A stretch of 64,000 bases of DNA from Pseudomonas reinekei. Lineage in GTDB: Bacteria > Pseudomonadota > Gammaproteobacteria > Pseudomonadales > Pseudomonadaceae. The notes under the pieces were generated by a model that had not been told where the DNA came from, made no database searches, and saw only the letters and a list, made by a program, of their open reading frames with translations. This document shows, piece after piece, positions 22,741 to 31,631 of this stretch. Numbering within the stretch: the first letter of the stretch is position 1; each line of letters begins with the position of its first letter. Position numbers and translations under genes: made by a program. The DNA lies in assembly GCF_001945365.1 (NCBI RefSeq), contig NZ_MSTQ01000010.1:148734-212733 (forward strand). The letters run 5' to 3'.

Positions 22741-22804
22741 TTGACACGCCACCTTCAAGGCTTTTACCCTAGCCAACAGCGATTGTAAATTGGTATTACC
22801 AATT
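22741..22804 (+). promoter_or_regulatory. lldP promoter with LldR operator
   Basis: The operator AATTGGTATTACCAATT (22788-22804) is a perfect 17-bp palindrome of the class bound by LldR/PdhR-type GntR proteins. A -35 TTGACA (22741-22746) and a weak -10 TACCCT (22765-22770) put the operator just downstream of the start site, fitting repression. It lies 53 bp before the lldP ATG. Confidence 0.75.
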
Positions 22805-22856
22805 AACCAAGAACGCTGATCAGTGCCTGACCAACAACAATTAGGGGCCACCCCAT

Positions 22857-24551
22857 ATGCAAACCTGGCAACAGCTCTACAGCCCGCTCGGAAGCCTCGG
22901 TTTATCCGCGCTCGCGGCCGTTATTCCGATCGTGTTTTTCTTTCTGGCTCTGGCCGTGTTCCGTCTCAAGGGGCACGTCGCCGGTAGCATCACGCTGGCC
23001 TTGTCGATCCTGGTGGCAATTTTTGCCTTCCAGATGCCGGTCGACATGGCTTTCGCCGCTGCGGGCTACGGTTTCGCCTACGGCCTGTGGCCGATTGCGT
23101 GGATCATCGTGGCGGCTGTTTTCCTTTACAAACTGACGGTCAAGAGTGGCCAGTTCGAAGTGATCCGCAGCTCGGTGCTGTCGATTACCGATGACCAACG
23201 CCTGCAAGTGCTGCTGATCGGCTTCTGCTTCGGTGCCTTCCTCGAAGGTGCGGCCGGTTTCGGCGCGCCGGTGGCGATTACCGCCGCCCTCCTGGTTGGC
23301 CTCGGGTTCAACCCGCTGTACGCCGCAGGCCTGTGCCTGATCGCGAACACCGCGCCAGTAGCCTTCGGCGCCTTGGGGATTCCGATCATCGTCGCCGGGC
23401 AAGTGACCGGCATCGATGCATTCAAGATCGGCGCCATGACCGGTCGCCAACTGCCGCTGCTGTCGCTGTTCGTGCCGTTCTGGCTGGTGTTCATGATGGA
23501 TGGCCTGCGCGGCGTCCGCGAAACCTGGCCTGCTGCACTGGTTGCCGGGTTGAGCTTCGCCGTGACCCAGTATTTCACCTCGAACTTCATCGGCCCGGAA
23601 CTGCCGGACATCACTTCGGCCCTGGCCAGCCTGATCTCTCTGACCCTGTTCCTGAAAGTCTGGCAGCCAAAACGCGCCGCCGGCCAGCATATCGCCGGTG
23701 CCGTCTCGGCATCCGTGGTCACCGCCAATGTCGGTGGTTTCGGTCAGAAACGCAGCACCGTGGCATCGCCTTACAGCCTCGGAGAAATCTTCAAGGCCTG
23801 GTCGCCGTTCCTGATCCTGACCGTGCTGGTCACCATCTGGACCCTGAAACCGTTCAAGGCGATGTTCGCCGCCGGCGGTTCGATGTACAACTTCGTGTTC
23901 AACTTCGCCATTCCGCATCTTGATCAGATGGTGATCAAGGTTGCGCCAATCGTGGCGAACCCGACGGCCATTCCAGCCGTGTTCAAGCTTGACCCGATTT
24001 CCGCGACCGGCACGGCGATTTTCTTCTCCGCGCTGATCTCGATGCAGGTTCTGAAGATCAATCTCAAAACTGGTCTGACCACTTTGAAAGAGACCTTCTA
24101 CGAACTGCGCTGGCCGATCCTGTCCATCGGCATGGTGCTGGCTTTCGCGTTCGTCACCAACTTCTCGGGCATGTCGTCGACCATGGCCCTGGTGCTGGCC
24201 GGCACCGGAGCAGCCTTCCCGTTCTTCTCGCCGTTCCTCGGTTGGCTGGGCGTGTTCCTGACCGGCTCCGATACTTCGTCCAACGCACTGTTCGGTTCGT
24301 TGCAAGCGACCACCGCACACCAGATCGGCGTCAACGACACCTTGCTGGTGGCGGCGAACACCAGCGGTGGCGTGACCGGCAAGATGATCTCGCCGCAATC
24401 GATCGCCGTGGCCTGCGCCGCAACCGGGCTGGTGGGCAAGGAGTCGGACCTGTTCCGCTTCACGCTCAAGCACAGTCTGTTCTTCGCAACGATTGTCGGC
24501 TTGATCACATTGGCTCAGGCCTATTGGTTCACCGGCATGCTGGTGCACTAA
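22857..24551 (+). CDS. lldP: L-lactate permease
   Basis: LctP-family lactate (and glycolate)/proton symporter of the inner membrane. It has 564 residues with about 13-14 helices. Typical features are EGAAGFGAPVAITAALLVGLGF near 125-146 (shown here in two parts: EGAAGFGAPVAITA and ALLVGLGF), GVFLTGSDTSSNALFGSLQ and the late motif VTGKMISPQSIAVA. It is the first gene of the lactate-use operon, separated from lutA by 151 bp that contain a hairpin. It should be induced by lactate through LldR. Confidence 0.97.
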   Translation: MQTWQQLYSPLGSLGLSALAAVIPIVFFFLALAVFRLKGHVAGSITLALSILVAIFAFQMPVDMAFAAAGYGFAYGLWPIAWIIVAAVFLYKLTVKSGQFEVIRSSVLSITDDQRLQVLLIGFCFGAFLEGAAGFGAPVAITAALLVGLGFNPLYAAGLCLIANTAPVAFGALGIPIIVAGQVTGIDAFKIGAMTGRQLPLLSLFVPFWLVFMMDGLRGVRETWPAALVAGLSFAVTQYFTSNFIGPELPDITSALASLISLTLFLKVWQPKRAAGQHIAGAVSASVVTANVGGFGQKRSTVASPYSLGEIFKAWSPFLILTVLVTIWTLKPFKAMFAAGGSMYNFVFNFAIPHLDQMVIKVAPIVANPTAIPAVFKLDPISATGTAIFFSALISMQVLKINLKTGLTTLKETFYELRWPILSIGMVLAFAFVTNFSGMSSTMALVLAGTGAAFPFFSPFLGWLGVFLTGSDTSSNALFGSLQATTAHQIGVNDTLLVAANTSGGVTGKMISPQSIAVACAATGLVGKESDLFRFTLKHSLFFATIVGLITLAQAYWFTGMLVH

Positions 24552-24577
24552 GCGCCACAACCGATACCGAAAAAACC

Positions 24578-24602
24578 GACGCCGGACCACGATTCCGGCG
24601 TC
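24578..24602 (+). repeat. Intercistronic hairpin between lldP and lutA
   Basis: Arms GACGCCGGA and TCCGGCGTC with a seven-base loop and no T-run. It could stabilise the upstream lldP message or cause partial termination ahead of lutABC-dld. Confidence 0.45.
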
Positions 24603-24702
24603 AGCTATTCACCACCCGGTCTGTAAGGCTGCTGAAAGAATCTCACTCTATATTCAGCGGCCTCAGCGGACGGATAACCGGGCCCACCCGGAGACACGCC
24701 TG

Positions 24703-25527
24703 ATGAGCGAGCTTTTTTACAACGCGGTGCCGAATGCGACCCGTGTCGCCCCGCCACTGCCTGAACCTCGGCAATACCCCAGCGAGAAACCGCAACGGGT
24801 GTACCTGTTCGGGACCTGCGTAGTCGACTTGTTCTACCCGGAAGCCGGAATGGACGCGATCCACTTGCTGGAGCGCGAAGGTATCCGTGTCGACTATCCG
24901 CAAGGGCAAAGCTGCTGCGGACAACCGGCGTACACCTCGGGTTATACCGAGCAAGCCCGGACCGTGGCGCGTTCGCAACTGGCGTTATTCGCCGGGGATT
25001 ATCCGGTGGTGGTGCCTTCAGGTTCCTGCGCCGGCATGTTGCGCGAGCACTATGCCGACTTGTTCAAGGACGAGCCGGACACGTTGCAACAGGTTGAGGC
25101 GCTGGCTGCCAGGACCTATGAACTCACCGAGTTCCTGTTGTTTGTCTGCAAGGTGCAGCTCAAGGACAGCGGCGAACCGGTCAAAGTAGCGTTGCACACG
25201 TCATGTTCGGCACGCCGCGAAATGAACACCCACCTGCACGGCCGTGAGCTGTTATCGCAGCTGAGCAATGTGGAGCGAGTCGACCATAGCCATGAAAGCG
25301 AATGCTGTGGCTTCGGTGGGACTTTCAGCGTCCGTATGCCAGACATTTCTGGCGCAATGGTGGCTGACAAGACCCGATCGTTGAAGAACTCCGGCGCGCA
25401 CAAGGTACTCAGTGCCGACTGCGGTTGTCTGATGAACATCAACGGCTCGCTGGAAAAACAAAAGGAAGCGTTACGCGGTGAGCATCTGGCCAGTTTCCTC
25501 TGGCAGCGTACCGGAGGTGCCCAATGA
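24703..25527 (+). CDS. lutA: L-lactate utilisation iron-sulfur protein LutA (LldE/YkgE)
   Basis: First subunit of the three-part L-lactate dehydrogenase (LutABC, called LldEFG in Shewanella). It has 274 residues and two cysteine-rich CCG domains: GTCVVDLF...CCGQPAY in the first half and HTSCSARREM...ESECCGFGGTF in the second. These bind an unusual iron-sulfur cluster in related heterodisulfide reductase subunits. The stop overlaps the lutB start by 4 bp (ATGA), so they are translationally coupled. Confidence 0.94.
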   Translation: MSELFYNAVPNATRVAPPLPEPRQYPSEKPQRVYLFGTCVVDLFYPEAGMDAIHLLEREGIRVDYPQGQSCCGQPAYTSGYTEQARTVARSQLALFAGDYPVVVPSGSCAGMLREHYADLFKDEPDTLQQVEALAARTYELTEFLLFVCKVQLKDSGEPVKVALHTSCSARREMNTHLHGRELLSQLSNVERVDHSHESECCGFGGTFSVRMPDISGAMVADKTRSLKNSGAHKVLSADCGCLMNINGSLEKQKEALRGEHLASFLWQRTGGAQ

Positions 25528-26978
25528 GCGCCGCCGAGATTATTCCTACGGTCGCCGTGGAAGAAGATTTCCGCACCCGGGCTCACCAGGCCTTGGGTGA
25601 TGCGCAATTGCGCGGCAACTTCCGCAAGGCGATGGACTCATTGATGACCAAGCGGGCAGCGGCTTTCAGCGATGCCCACGAAAGAGAACAGTTACGCGCG
25701 CTGGGCAATACTGTCCGCGCCCGAGCGTTATCGAAGTTGCCCGAACTGCTCGAGCAACTTGAACAGAACCTGACCCGCAACGGTGTGACAGTGCACTGGG
25801 CGGAAACGGTGGACGAAGCCAATGGCATCGTCCTCTCGATCATCCGCGCTCACGAGGGGCGGCAAGTGATCAAGGGTAAATCGATGGTCAGCGAAGAGAT
25901 GGAGATGAATCATGTCCTCGCTGAACAGGGCATTGAATGCCTGGAATCGGACATGGGCGAGTACATCGTCCAGCTCGACCATGAGAAGCCTTCTCACATC
26001 ATTATGCCGGCGATCCACAAGAACGCCGGTCAGGTCGCGTCCTTGTTCCACGACAAACTCGGAGTGGAATACACCAAGGACGTTGACCAACTCATTCAGA
26101 TCGGTCGCAGAGTCCTGCGCCAGAAGTTCTTTGAAGCGGACATCGGCGTTTCCGGTGTCAACTTTGCCGTGGCCGAAACCGGCACCCTGCTGCTGGTGGA
26201 AAACGAAGGCAACGGCCGCATGACCACCACCGTGCCACCGGTGCACATCGCCGTCACCGGCATCGAAAAAGTTGTGGAAAACCTGCGCGACGTGGTGCCG
26301 CTGCTGTCACTGCTGACCCGTTCCGCCTTGGGTATCCCGATCACGACCTACGTCAACATGATTTCCGGCCCGCGCAAGGAACACGAACTCGACGGCCCGC
26401 AGGAAGTGCATCTGGTACTGCTCGACAACGGTCGCAGCCAGGCCTTTGCCGATAGCGAACTGCGCCAGACCCTGAACTGCATTCGCTGTGGCGCCTGTAT
26501 GAATCATTGCCCGGTCTATACGCGAATTGGCGGCCACGCCTATGGGGAGGTCTACCCCGGCCCTATCGGAAAAATCATCACTCCGCACATGGTTGGCCTG
26601 GCGAAAGTCCCCGATCATCCGAGCGCCTCTTCGTTGTGCGGAGCCTGCGGTGAAGTGTGCCCGGTGAAAATACCTATTCCTGCGTTATTGCGCCGCTTGC
26701 GCGAAGAGAACGTCAAAGCGCCGGACAGCAAAGATCAAGTGATGCGCGGCCAAGGCAGTAAGTATTCGCGCAAAGAGCGTTTCATCTGGAATGCCTGGGC
26801 GAAACTCAACAGCTCACCGACGCTGTATCGACTGTTCGGTTTGGCCGCGACACGCCTGCGCGCGCTCACGCCGAGCAAGGTTGGCCCGTGGACGCAAAAC
26901 CACAGCGCCCCGAAACCTGCCGCCCGCTCATTGCATGACATGGCTCGCGAGCATCTGGCCAAACAGGGAGAGCGTTGA
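25524..26978 (+). CDS. lutB: L-lactate utilisation iron-sulfur protein LutB (LldF/YkgF)
   Basis: A 484-residue subunit of the LutABC complex. An N-terminal LUD domain (about 60-290) precedes two 4Fe-4S motifs, CIRCGACMNHCP near 313-324 and CGACGEVCP near 371-379. A helical C-terminal tail follows. It probably relays electrons from lactate oxidation to the quinone pool at the inner face of the membrane. Its TGA overlaps the ATG of lutC (TGATG). Confidence 0.95.
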   Translation: MSAAEIIPTVAVEEDFRTRAHQALGDAQLRGNFRKAMDSLMTKRAAAFSDAHEREQLRALGNTVRARALSKLPELLEQLEQNLTRNGVTVHWAETVDEANGIVLSIIRAHEGRQVIKGKSMVSEEMEMNHVLAEQGIECLESDMGEYIVQLDHEKPSHIIMPAIHKNAGQVASLFHDKLGVEYTKDVDQLIQIGRRVLRQKFFEADIGVSGVNFAVAETGTLLLVENEGNGRMTTTVPPVHIAVTGIEKVVENLRDVVPLLSLLTRSALGIPITTYVNMISGPRKEHELDGPQEVHLVLLDNGRSQAFADSELRQTLNCIRCGACMNHCPVYTRIGGHAYGEVYPGPIGKIITPHMVGLAKVPDHPSASSLCGACGEVCPVKIPIPALLRRLREENVKAPDSKDQVMRGQGSKYSRKERFIWNAWAKLNSSPTLYRLFGLAATRLRALTPSKVGPWTQNHSAPKPAARSLHDMAREHLAKQGER

Positions 26979-27649
26979 TGAGCGCCAAGCAAAACATTCT
27001 CGCCAAACTGCGTAAAAGTCTGACAGGCACCACGCCGGTGGCTGACAACTTCGATGTCGATCTGGTGACGAAGCCTTACACCTACACTCCGGAACAACGC
27101 ATCCCGCAACTGCGCAAACTGATGGAAGCGGTGCACACGGAAATCCATCTGACCTCGGGTGATGGTTGGCCTGAACTGCTCGGGCAGTTGCTCAAGGATC
27201 GCCAGTTACCGAGCCTGTTGATCGCGCCGACCACACCTCACGGGCAGCGTGTCGCACAGTATTGGGAGAACAATCCCGACCTGCCGACGCTCAAGGCCTA
27301 TGATCGTCCGATCGAGGAGTGGAAAGCCGAGTTGTTCAACGACACCCCGGCGAGCCTGACCACGACCCTCGGCGCAATCGCCGCAACCGGCAGCCTGATC
27401 ATCTGGCCGACGCGGGAAGAGCCGCGCATGATGAGCCTCGCGCCATCGGTGCATTTCGCCCTGCTCAAGGCCAGTGAAATTCGCGACAACTTTTATCAGG
27501 TGCAGCAGGAGTTCGAATGGGCGCAAGGCATGCCGACTAATGCCTTATTGGTGTCCGGCCCGTCGAAAACCGCTGACATTGAACAAGTGCTGGCTTACGG
27601 CGCCCACGGCCCGAAAGACCTGGTGGTGCTGATCCTGGAGGACCAATGA
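26978..27649 (+). CDS. lutC: L-lactate utilisation protein LutC (LldG/YkgG)
   Basis: A 223-residue LUD-domain protein, the third subunit of the L-lactate oxidation complex. The family end GPSKTADIEQVLAYGAHGPK is conserved. The ATG at 26978 is used; a TTG one codon earlier would add a single Met. No cysteine cluster motif is present, as expected. The stop overlaps the next gene by 4 bp. Confidence 0.94.
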   Translation: MSAKQNILAKLRKSLTGTTPVADNFDVDLVTKPYTYTPEQRIPQLRKLMEAVHTEIHLTSGDGWPELLGQLLKDRQLPSLLIAPTTPHGQRVAQYWENNPDLPTLKAYDRPIEEWKAELFNDTPASLTTTLGAIAATGSLIIWPTREEPRMMSLAPSVHFALLKASEIRDNFYQVQQEFEWAQGMPTNALLVSGPSKTADIEQVLAYGAHGPKDLVVLILEDQ

Positions 27650-30459
27650 GTCTACCGGCCGCTTTCCTGCGTGATGCGCAGCAACTGATTCCACCGCAAC
27701 GGCGTTTCGACGACCCGTTGTCGACCCTCGCTTTCGGCACTGACGCCAGCTTCTACCGGCTGATTCCACAACTGGTGATCCGCGTCGAATCCGAAGATGA
27801 AGTGGTGGCGTTGCTGAAACTGGCCCAGCGCGATCAAGTGCCGGTGACCTTCCGCGCCGCCGGCACCAGCCTCTCCGGCCAGGCCATCAGCGATTCTGTG
27901 CTGATCGTGCTTGGGGATAACTGGAACGGTCGCGAAATCCGTGGCCAAGGCACGCAAATTCGCCTGCAACCCGGCGTGATCGGCGCCCAGGCCAATGCCT
28001 GGCTGGCGCCGTTCGGGCGCAAGATCGGCCCGGACCCGGCATCGATCAATGCCTGCAAAATCGGCGGCATCGTCGCCAACAATGCCAGCGGCATGTGCTG
28101 CGGCACGGCGCAAAATACCTATCACACCCTGGCCGGCATTCGACTGGTGCTGGCCGATGGCAGCCGCCTCGACACGGAAGACGCCGCCAGTGTCGCGGCG
28201 TTTCGGCAAAGCCATGCAGGGTTGCTTGAACGCTTGGCGACGTTGGGTCGCGAGACACGCGCCAACGCCGAACTGGCTGCCAGGATTCGCCATAAATACC
28301 GTCTGAAAAATACCACCGGCCTGTCACTCAACGCCCTGGTGGATTACGACGAGCCTGTGGATATCTTGAGCCACTTGTTGGTGGGTTCCGAAGGCACGCT
28401 CGGATTCATCAGCGCGGTGACCTACGACACAGTGATCGATCACCCGAACAAGGCCTCGGCGCTGATCGTGTTCCCGGATGTGGAAACCTGCTGCAACGCC
28501 GTCACCGTGCTGAAAAGCCAGCCGGTGTCGGCAGTCGAGCTGCTGGACCGACGCAGTTTGCGCTCGGTGCAGAGCAAACCCGGCATGCCCGCTTTCGTAC
28601 AGCATCTGTCGAACAATGCCTGCGCCCTGCTGATCGAATCCCGCGCGGCTTCGTCCACGTTGCTGCACGAACAACTGGCACAAATCATGGCGTCACTGGC
28701 GTCGTTCCCGGTGGAGAAGCAAGTTGACTTCACCGAAGACCCGCTGGAAAACGCCCGTCTCTGGGCGATCCGCAAGGACACCTTCCCCGCTGTCGGTGCC
28801 GTGCGCAAAACCGGGACCACGGTGATCATCGAAGACGTGACCTTCCCGGTGGAACAACTGGCCATCGGCGTGAATCGCCTGATCGAGTTGTTCGACAAAC
28901 ATCACTACGACGAAGCGATCCTTTTCGGACACGCGCTGGAAGGTAATCTGCACTTCGTCTTCACCCAAGGCTTCAACAGCCCGGAAGAAGTCGCACGCTA
29001 CCAGGCGTTCATGGATGACGTGGCGCAATTGGTCGCAGTGGAATTCGGCGGTTCGCTGAAGGCTGAACACGGCACCGGGCGCAACATGGCGCCATTCGTT
29101 GAGCTGGAATGGGGCAGCGACGCCTATCAGTTGATGTGGCAGCTCAAGCGACTGCTCGATCCCAGCGGCATTCTCAACCCGGACGTGGTGCTCAGCGAAG
29201 ACCCGCAGATCCACCTCAAGCACTTGAAACCCTTGCCGGCCGCCGACGAGATTGTGGATAAGTGCATCGAATGCGGATTCTGCGAGCCGGTCTGCCCGTC
29301 AAAAGGCCTGACCCTGAGCCCGCGCCAGCGCATCGTGATCTGGCGTGATATCCAGGCGAAAAAACGTGCTGGAATCGACACCCGCGAACTGGAGGCCGCT
29401 TACGAATATCAGGGCATCGATACCTGCGCCGCGACCGGGCTCTGTGCACAACGTTGCCCTGTAGGAATCAACACCGGCGAGCTGGTGAAAAAACTTCGCG
29501 GCCAGCACGCCACCCATACGAAAACCGCCAACTGGCTTGAAGGCAATTTCGCCACGGCACTGCAAGGCGCACGTTTCACCCTGCACGTCGCCAACGGTGC
29601 GCGGATGTTGCTCGGCGCCCCACGACTGGCGAAGTGGTCGGCAACGCTGACGCGCGTGTCCAAAGGCCAGGTCCCGCAATGGACCAGCGCCATGCCGCAA
29701 CCGGAAAAAGCCGTTCGCTTCAGCCCGCCAGTGACCGACGAACGCCCGCGCGTGGTGTACCTGGCAGCTTGTGTTTCTCGGGCCATGGGGCCGGCGGCCG
29801 GCGACAAGGAGCAAATGTCGCTGTACGACAAAACCCGAGGCCTGCTGGAAAAAGCCGGGTATCAAGTGATCTTCCCGGACAATCTGGACAACCTCTGCTG
29901 CGGCCAGCCGTTTGCTTCCAAGGGGTATGCCGAACAGGCCGAACACAAACGCCAGGAACTGATCGGCGCCCTGCTCCATGCCAGCCGTGGCGGCCTCGAC
30001 CCGATTTACTGCGACACCAGCCCCTGCACCTTGCGCCTGAGCCAGGACTTGGGCGATGTGCGTCTGGACCTGTACGACCCAGTGCGTTTCATCCGCACAC
30101 ATTTGATGGAGCGACTGGACTTTACGCCGCAGGAAGCACCGATCGCCGTGCATGTCACCTGCAGCACGCAACACCTGGGCGAGAGCCAGGCGCTGATCGA
30201 TCTGGCGCGCAAGTGCAGCAACAACGTGGTGATTCCCGAAGGCATTCACTGCTGCGGGTTTGCCGGAGACAAGGGCTTAACCACCCCCGAGTTGAACGCA
30301 CATTCCCTGCGCACCCTGAAAGACGCCGTGCAGTACTGCGAGGAAGGCATCTCCACCAGTCGCACCTGTGAGATAGGCCTGAGTCAGCACGGCGGGATCG
30401 ATTATCACGGGCTGGTGTATCTGGTGGACCGGGTAACGCAAGCTCGCCGATACCCATAG
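27646..30459 (+). CDS. FAD/4Fe-4S D-lactate dehydrogenase (Dld-II type)
   Basis: A 937-residue respiratory D-lactate dehydrogenase of the type first described in Shewanella (Dld-II), where it also sits with lldP and lldEFG. The FAD-binding PCMH domain is at about 35-270 (FRAAGTSLSGQAISD; NNASGMCCG; GSEGTLGFIS) and the FAD-oxidase C-terminal domain at about 270-510 (GHALEGNLHFVF; EHGTGRNMAPFVE). Two 4Fe-4S motifs follow (CIECGFCEPVCP near 543, CAATGLCAQRCP near 597). Two CCG domains close the protein (CCGQPF, CCGFAG). It is the last gene of the operon, followed by a REP pair. Confidence 0.93.
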   Translation: MSLPAAFLRDAQQLIPPQRRFDDPLSTLAFGTDASFYRLIPQLVIRVESEDEVVALLKLAQRDQVPVTFRAAGTSLSGQAISDSVLIVLGDNWNGREIRGQGTQIRLQPGVIGAQANAWLAPFGRKIGPDPASINACKIGGIVANNASGMCCGTAQNTYHTLAGIRLVLADGSRLDTEDAASVAAFRQSHAGLLERLATLGRETRANAELAARIRHKYRLKNTTGLSLNALVDYDEPVDILSHLLVGSEGTLGFISAVTYDTVIDHPNKASALIVFPDVETCCNAVTVLKSQPVSAVELLDRRSLRSVQSKPGMPAFVQHLSNNACALLIESRAASSTLLHEQLAQIMASLASFPVEKQVDFTEDPLENARLWAIRKDTFPAVGAVRKTGTTVIIEDVTFPVEQLAIGVNRLIELFDKHHYDEAILFGHALEGNLHFVFTQGFNSPEEVARYQAFMDDVAQLVAVEFGGSLKAEHGTGRNMAPFVELEWGSDAYQLMWQLKRLLDPSGILNPDVVLSEDPQIHLKHLKPLPAADEIVDKCIECGFCEPVCPSKGLTLSPRQRIVIWRDIQAKKRAGIDTRELEAAYEYQGIDTCAATGLCAQRCPVGINTGELVKKLRGQHATHTKTANWLEGNFATALQGARFTLHVANGARMLLGAPRLAKWSATLTRVSKGQVPQWTSAMPQPEKAVRFSPPVTDERPRVVYLAACVSRAMGPAAGDKEQMSLYDKTRGLLEKAGYQVIFPDNLDNLCCGQPFASKGYAEQAEHKRQELIGALLHASRGGLDPIYCDTSPCTLRLSQDLGDVRLDLYDPVRFIRTHLMERLDFTPQEAPIAVHVTCSTQHLGESQALIDLARKCSNNVVIPEGIHCCGFAGDKGLTTPELNAHSLRTLKDAVQYCEEGISTSRTCEIGLSQHGGIDYHGLVYLVDRVTQARRYP

Positions 30460-30460
30460 G

Positions 30461-30537
30461 AACCGGCTTGCTGGCGATGGCTTGGGATCAGCCGACACCG
30501 AGCGGGTCTGAGCAATCAATCGCCAGCAAGCCGGCTC
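30461..30537. repeat. REP doublet after the lactate operon
   Basis: ACCGGCTTGCTGGCGAT (left) and ATCGCCAGCAAGCCGGCT (right) are near-perfect inverted copies about 40 bases apart, immediately after the dehydrogenase stop. The size and spacing are typical of a pseudomonad REP pair. Confidence 0.75.
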
Positions 30538-30540
30538 GTA

Positions 30541-30566
30541 TTCGGTTTTTGGTAAAAAAAAACCGA
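30541..30566. terminator. A/T-flanked hairpin after the REP doublet
   Basis: TTCGGTTTTT and AAAAACCGAA arms around a short A-rich loop. It reads as a weak bidirectional terminator between the lactate operon and the next small gene. Confidence 0.45.
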
Positions 30567-30683
30567 ATTCCTACGCGCGGCTATAGTCATTTGACTAGGC
30601 CCTTTGAAAGGGGCTTATAACCACCTCGGCCAGCGGCCTCGTTCACCGGCAGCACCGAGCCCTCATGCGCAAGGAGATATCCC

Positions 30684-30959
30684 ATGAAGCACTCTGCAAT
30701 TGCTGGATTGTTCATCGCTGCTGCAATGTTGGCGTCGCCGGTGTTTGCGGCGGATAAAGATCTGTGTGCCGGGAATATTCAACAAATAAACGATTTCGTG
30801 GACAGTGCGCCCTCCCTTCCTGAAGGCACAATGGACACCGTAAAAGCGGCACTGACCAAAGCGAAAGCCTCTCAGGCAGCCGGGAACGATAAGGATTGCG
30901 TCGAAGTCACCTCGGGCATCATCACCAAAATGCAAATTCGAAACCCGACCCGGAACTGA
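30684..30959 (+). CDS. Small secreted (periplasmic) protein of unknown function
   Basis: A 91-residue protein preceded by AAGGAG at good distance. It has a clear Sec signal peptide (MKHSAIAGLFIAAAMLASPV then FA-AD, cleavage after about residue 22). The mature part is about 69 residues, helical and charged, with two cysteines (in DLCAGN and KDCVEV) that could form a disulfide. I do not recognise a named family; similar short proteins are common in pseudomonads. It is monocistronic, upstream of ssrA. The upstream gap from 30567 shows no other gene. Confidence 0.75.
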   Translation: MKHSAIAGLFIAAAMLASPVFAADKDLCAGNIQQINDFVDSAPSLPEGTMDTVKAALTKAKASQAAGNDKDCVEVTSGIITKMQIRNPTRN

Positions 30960-30969
30960 TCCCTGGCAG

Positions 30970-30991
30970 GGCCAACCTTCGGGTTGGCCTT
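30970..30991 (+). terminator. Hairpin after the small secreted protein gene
   Basis: GGCCAACC / GGTTGGCC with a TTC-containing loop, 11 bp after the stop. The T-tract is short, so termination may be partial before the ssrA promoter. Confidence 0.55.
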
Positions 30992-31054
30992 CCGGACCAC
31001 TTTGACGTAGACTGTGCAGGCTTGTTGCTCACTTGATTCACGAGCAATGAGTTC

Positions 31055-31449
31055 GGGGCCGTTTAGGATTCGACGCCGGTTGCGAAACTTTAGGTGCATG
31101 CCGAGTTGGTAACAGAACTCGTAAATCCACTGTTGCAACTACTTATAGTTGCCAATGACGCCTACTACGGGGAAAAATCTATCGCTGCGTAAGCAGCCTT
31201 AGACCTTTACCTTCTGGTACCTTCGGGTCCAGCAATCACCAGGGGATGTCTGTAAACCCGAAGTGATTGTCATATAGAACAGAATCGCCGTGCAGTACGT
31301 TGTGGACGAAGCGGCTAAAACTTACACAACTCGCCCAAAGCACCCTGCCCGTCGGGTCGCTGAGGGTTAACTTAATAGACACGGCTACGCATGTAGTACC
31401 GACAGCGGAGTACTGGCGGACGGGGGTTCAAATCCCCCCGGCTCCACCA
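31055..31449 (+). ncRNA. ssrA: Transfer-messenger RNA
   Basis: About 395 nt. The 5' end GGGGCCG and the 3' end CGGCTCCACCA form the alanine tRNA-like acceptor, and the T-arm GGTTCAAATCC is intact. The mRNA-like part resumes after TTATAGTT at GCC (31151) and reads ANDAYYGEKSIAA then TAA. The Ala-Asn-Asp start is universal, but the end is SIAA instead of the usual ALAA (see findings). Pseudoknot-forming stretches follow the tag. The 3' end is part of the left attachment site of a genomic island; the copy here stays complete. No clear -10/-35 pair could be fixed upstream. Confidence 0.97.
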
Positions 31450-31501
31450 CCTCAACATCTAAAGACGTCCAAGGACGTCTTTTTTTGTGCCTGAAATCCA
31501 G
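31436..31501. repeat. Left attachment site of the island (attL, ssrA 3' end)
   Basis: A 66-bp segment running from the ssrA 3' end through its terminator. It matches 48274-48338 with four substitutions and one deleted base. The tract ATCTAAAGACGTCCA and the run GGACGTCTTTTTTTGTGCCT are identical in both. ssrA is a classic integration site for CP4-57-type elements. Confidence 0.9.
31464..31486 (+). terminator. ssrA terminator
   Basis: GACGTCC-AA-GGACGTC hairpin followed by seven T. It lies inside the attachment repeat, so integration leaves a terminator copy at both island ends. Confidence 0.85.
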
Positions 31502-31563
31502 CAAATACGGGGCTTTCAGGTCCAACTGGGTCCGATGGTATCTGAACTCATCCTACAATTCGT

Positions 31564-31611
31564 GTATTCCACGTGGTATTCCAAGCCCACGACTGGTATT
31601 TTTTGGAATAC
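31564..31611. promoter_or_regulatory. Probable integrase arm-type sites, left end
   Basis: GTATTCCA occurs at 31564 and 31576 (12-bp step) and in inverted form (TGGAATAC) at 31604-31611, between attL and the integrase start. The same 12-bp-spaced pair occurs near the right end at 48191 and 48203. Arm-site function is inferred from position and symmetry. Confidence 0.6.
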
Positions 31612-31631
31612 ACGCAGTATCGGAGATCACC

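Noticed and set aside
31055..31449. Ordinary tRNA gene as attachment site
   Set aside because: The acceptor and T-arm belong to a 395-nt tmRNA with an internal tag frame, not to a 75-nt tRNA. I saw no other tRNA in the window.
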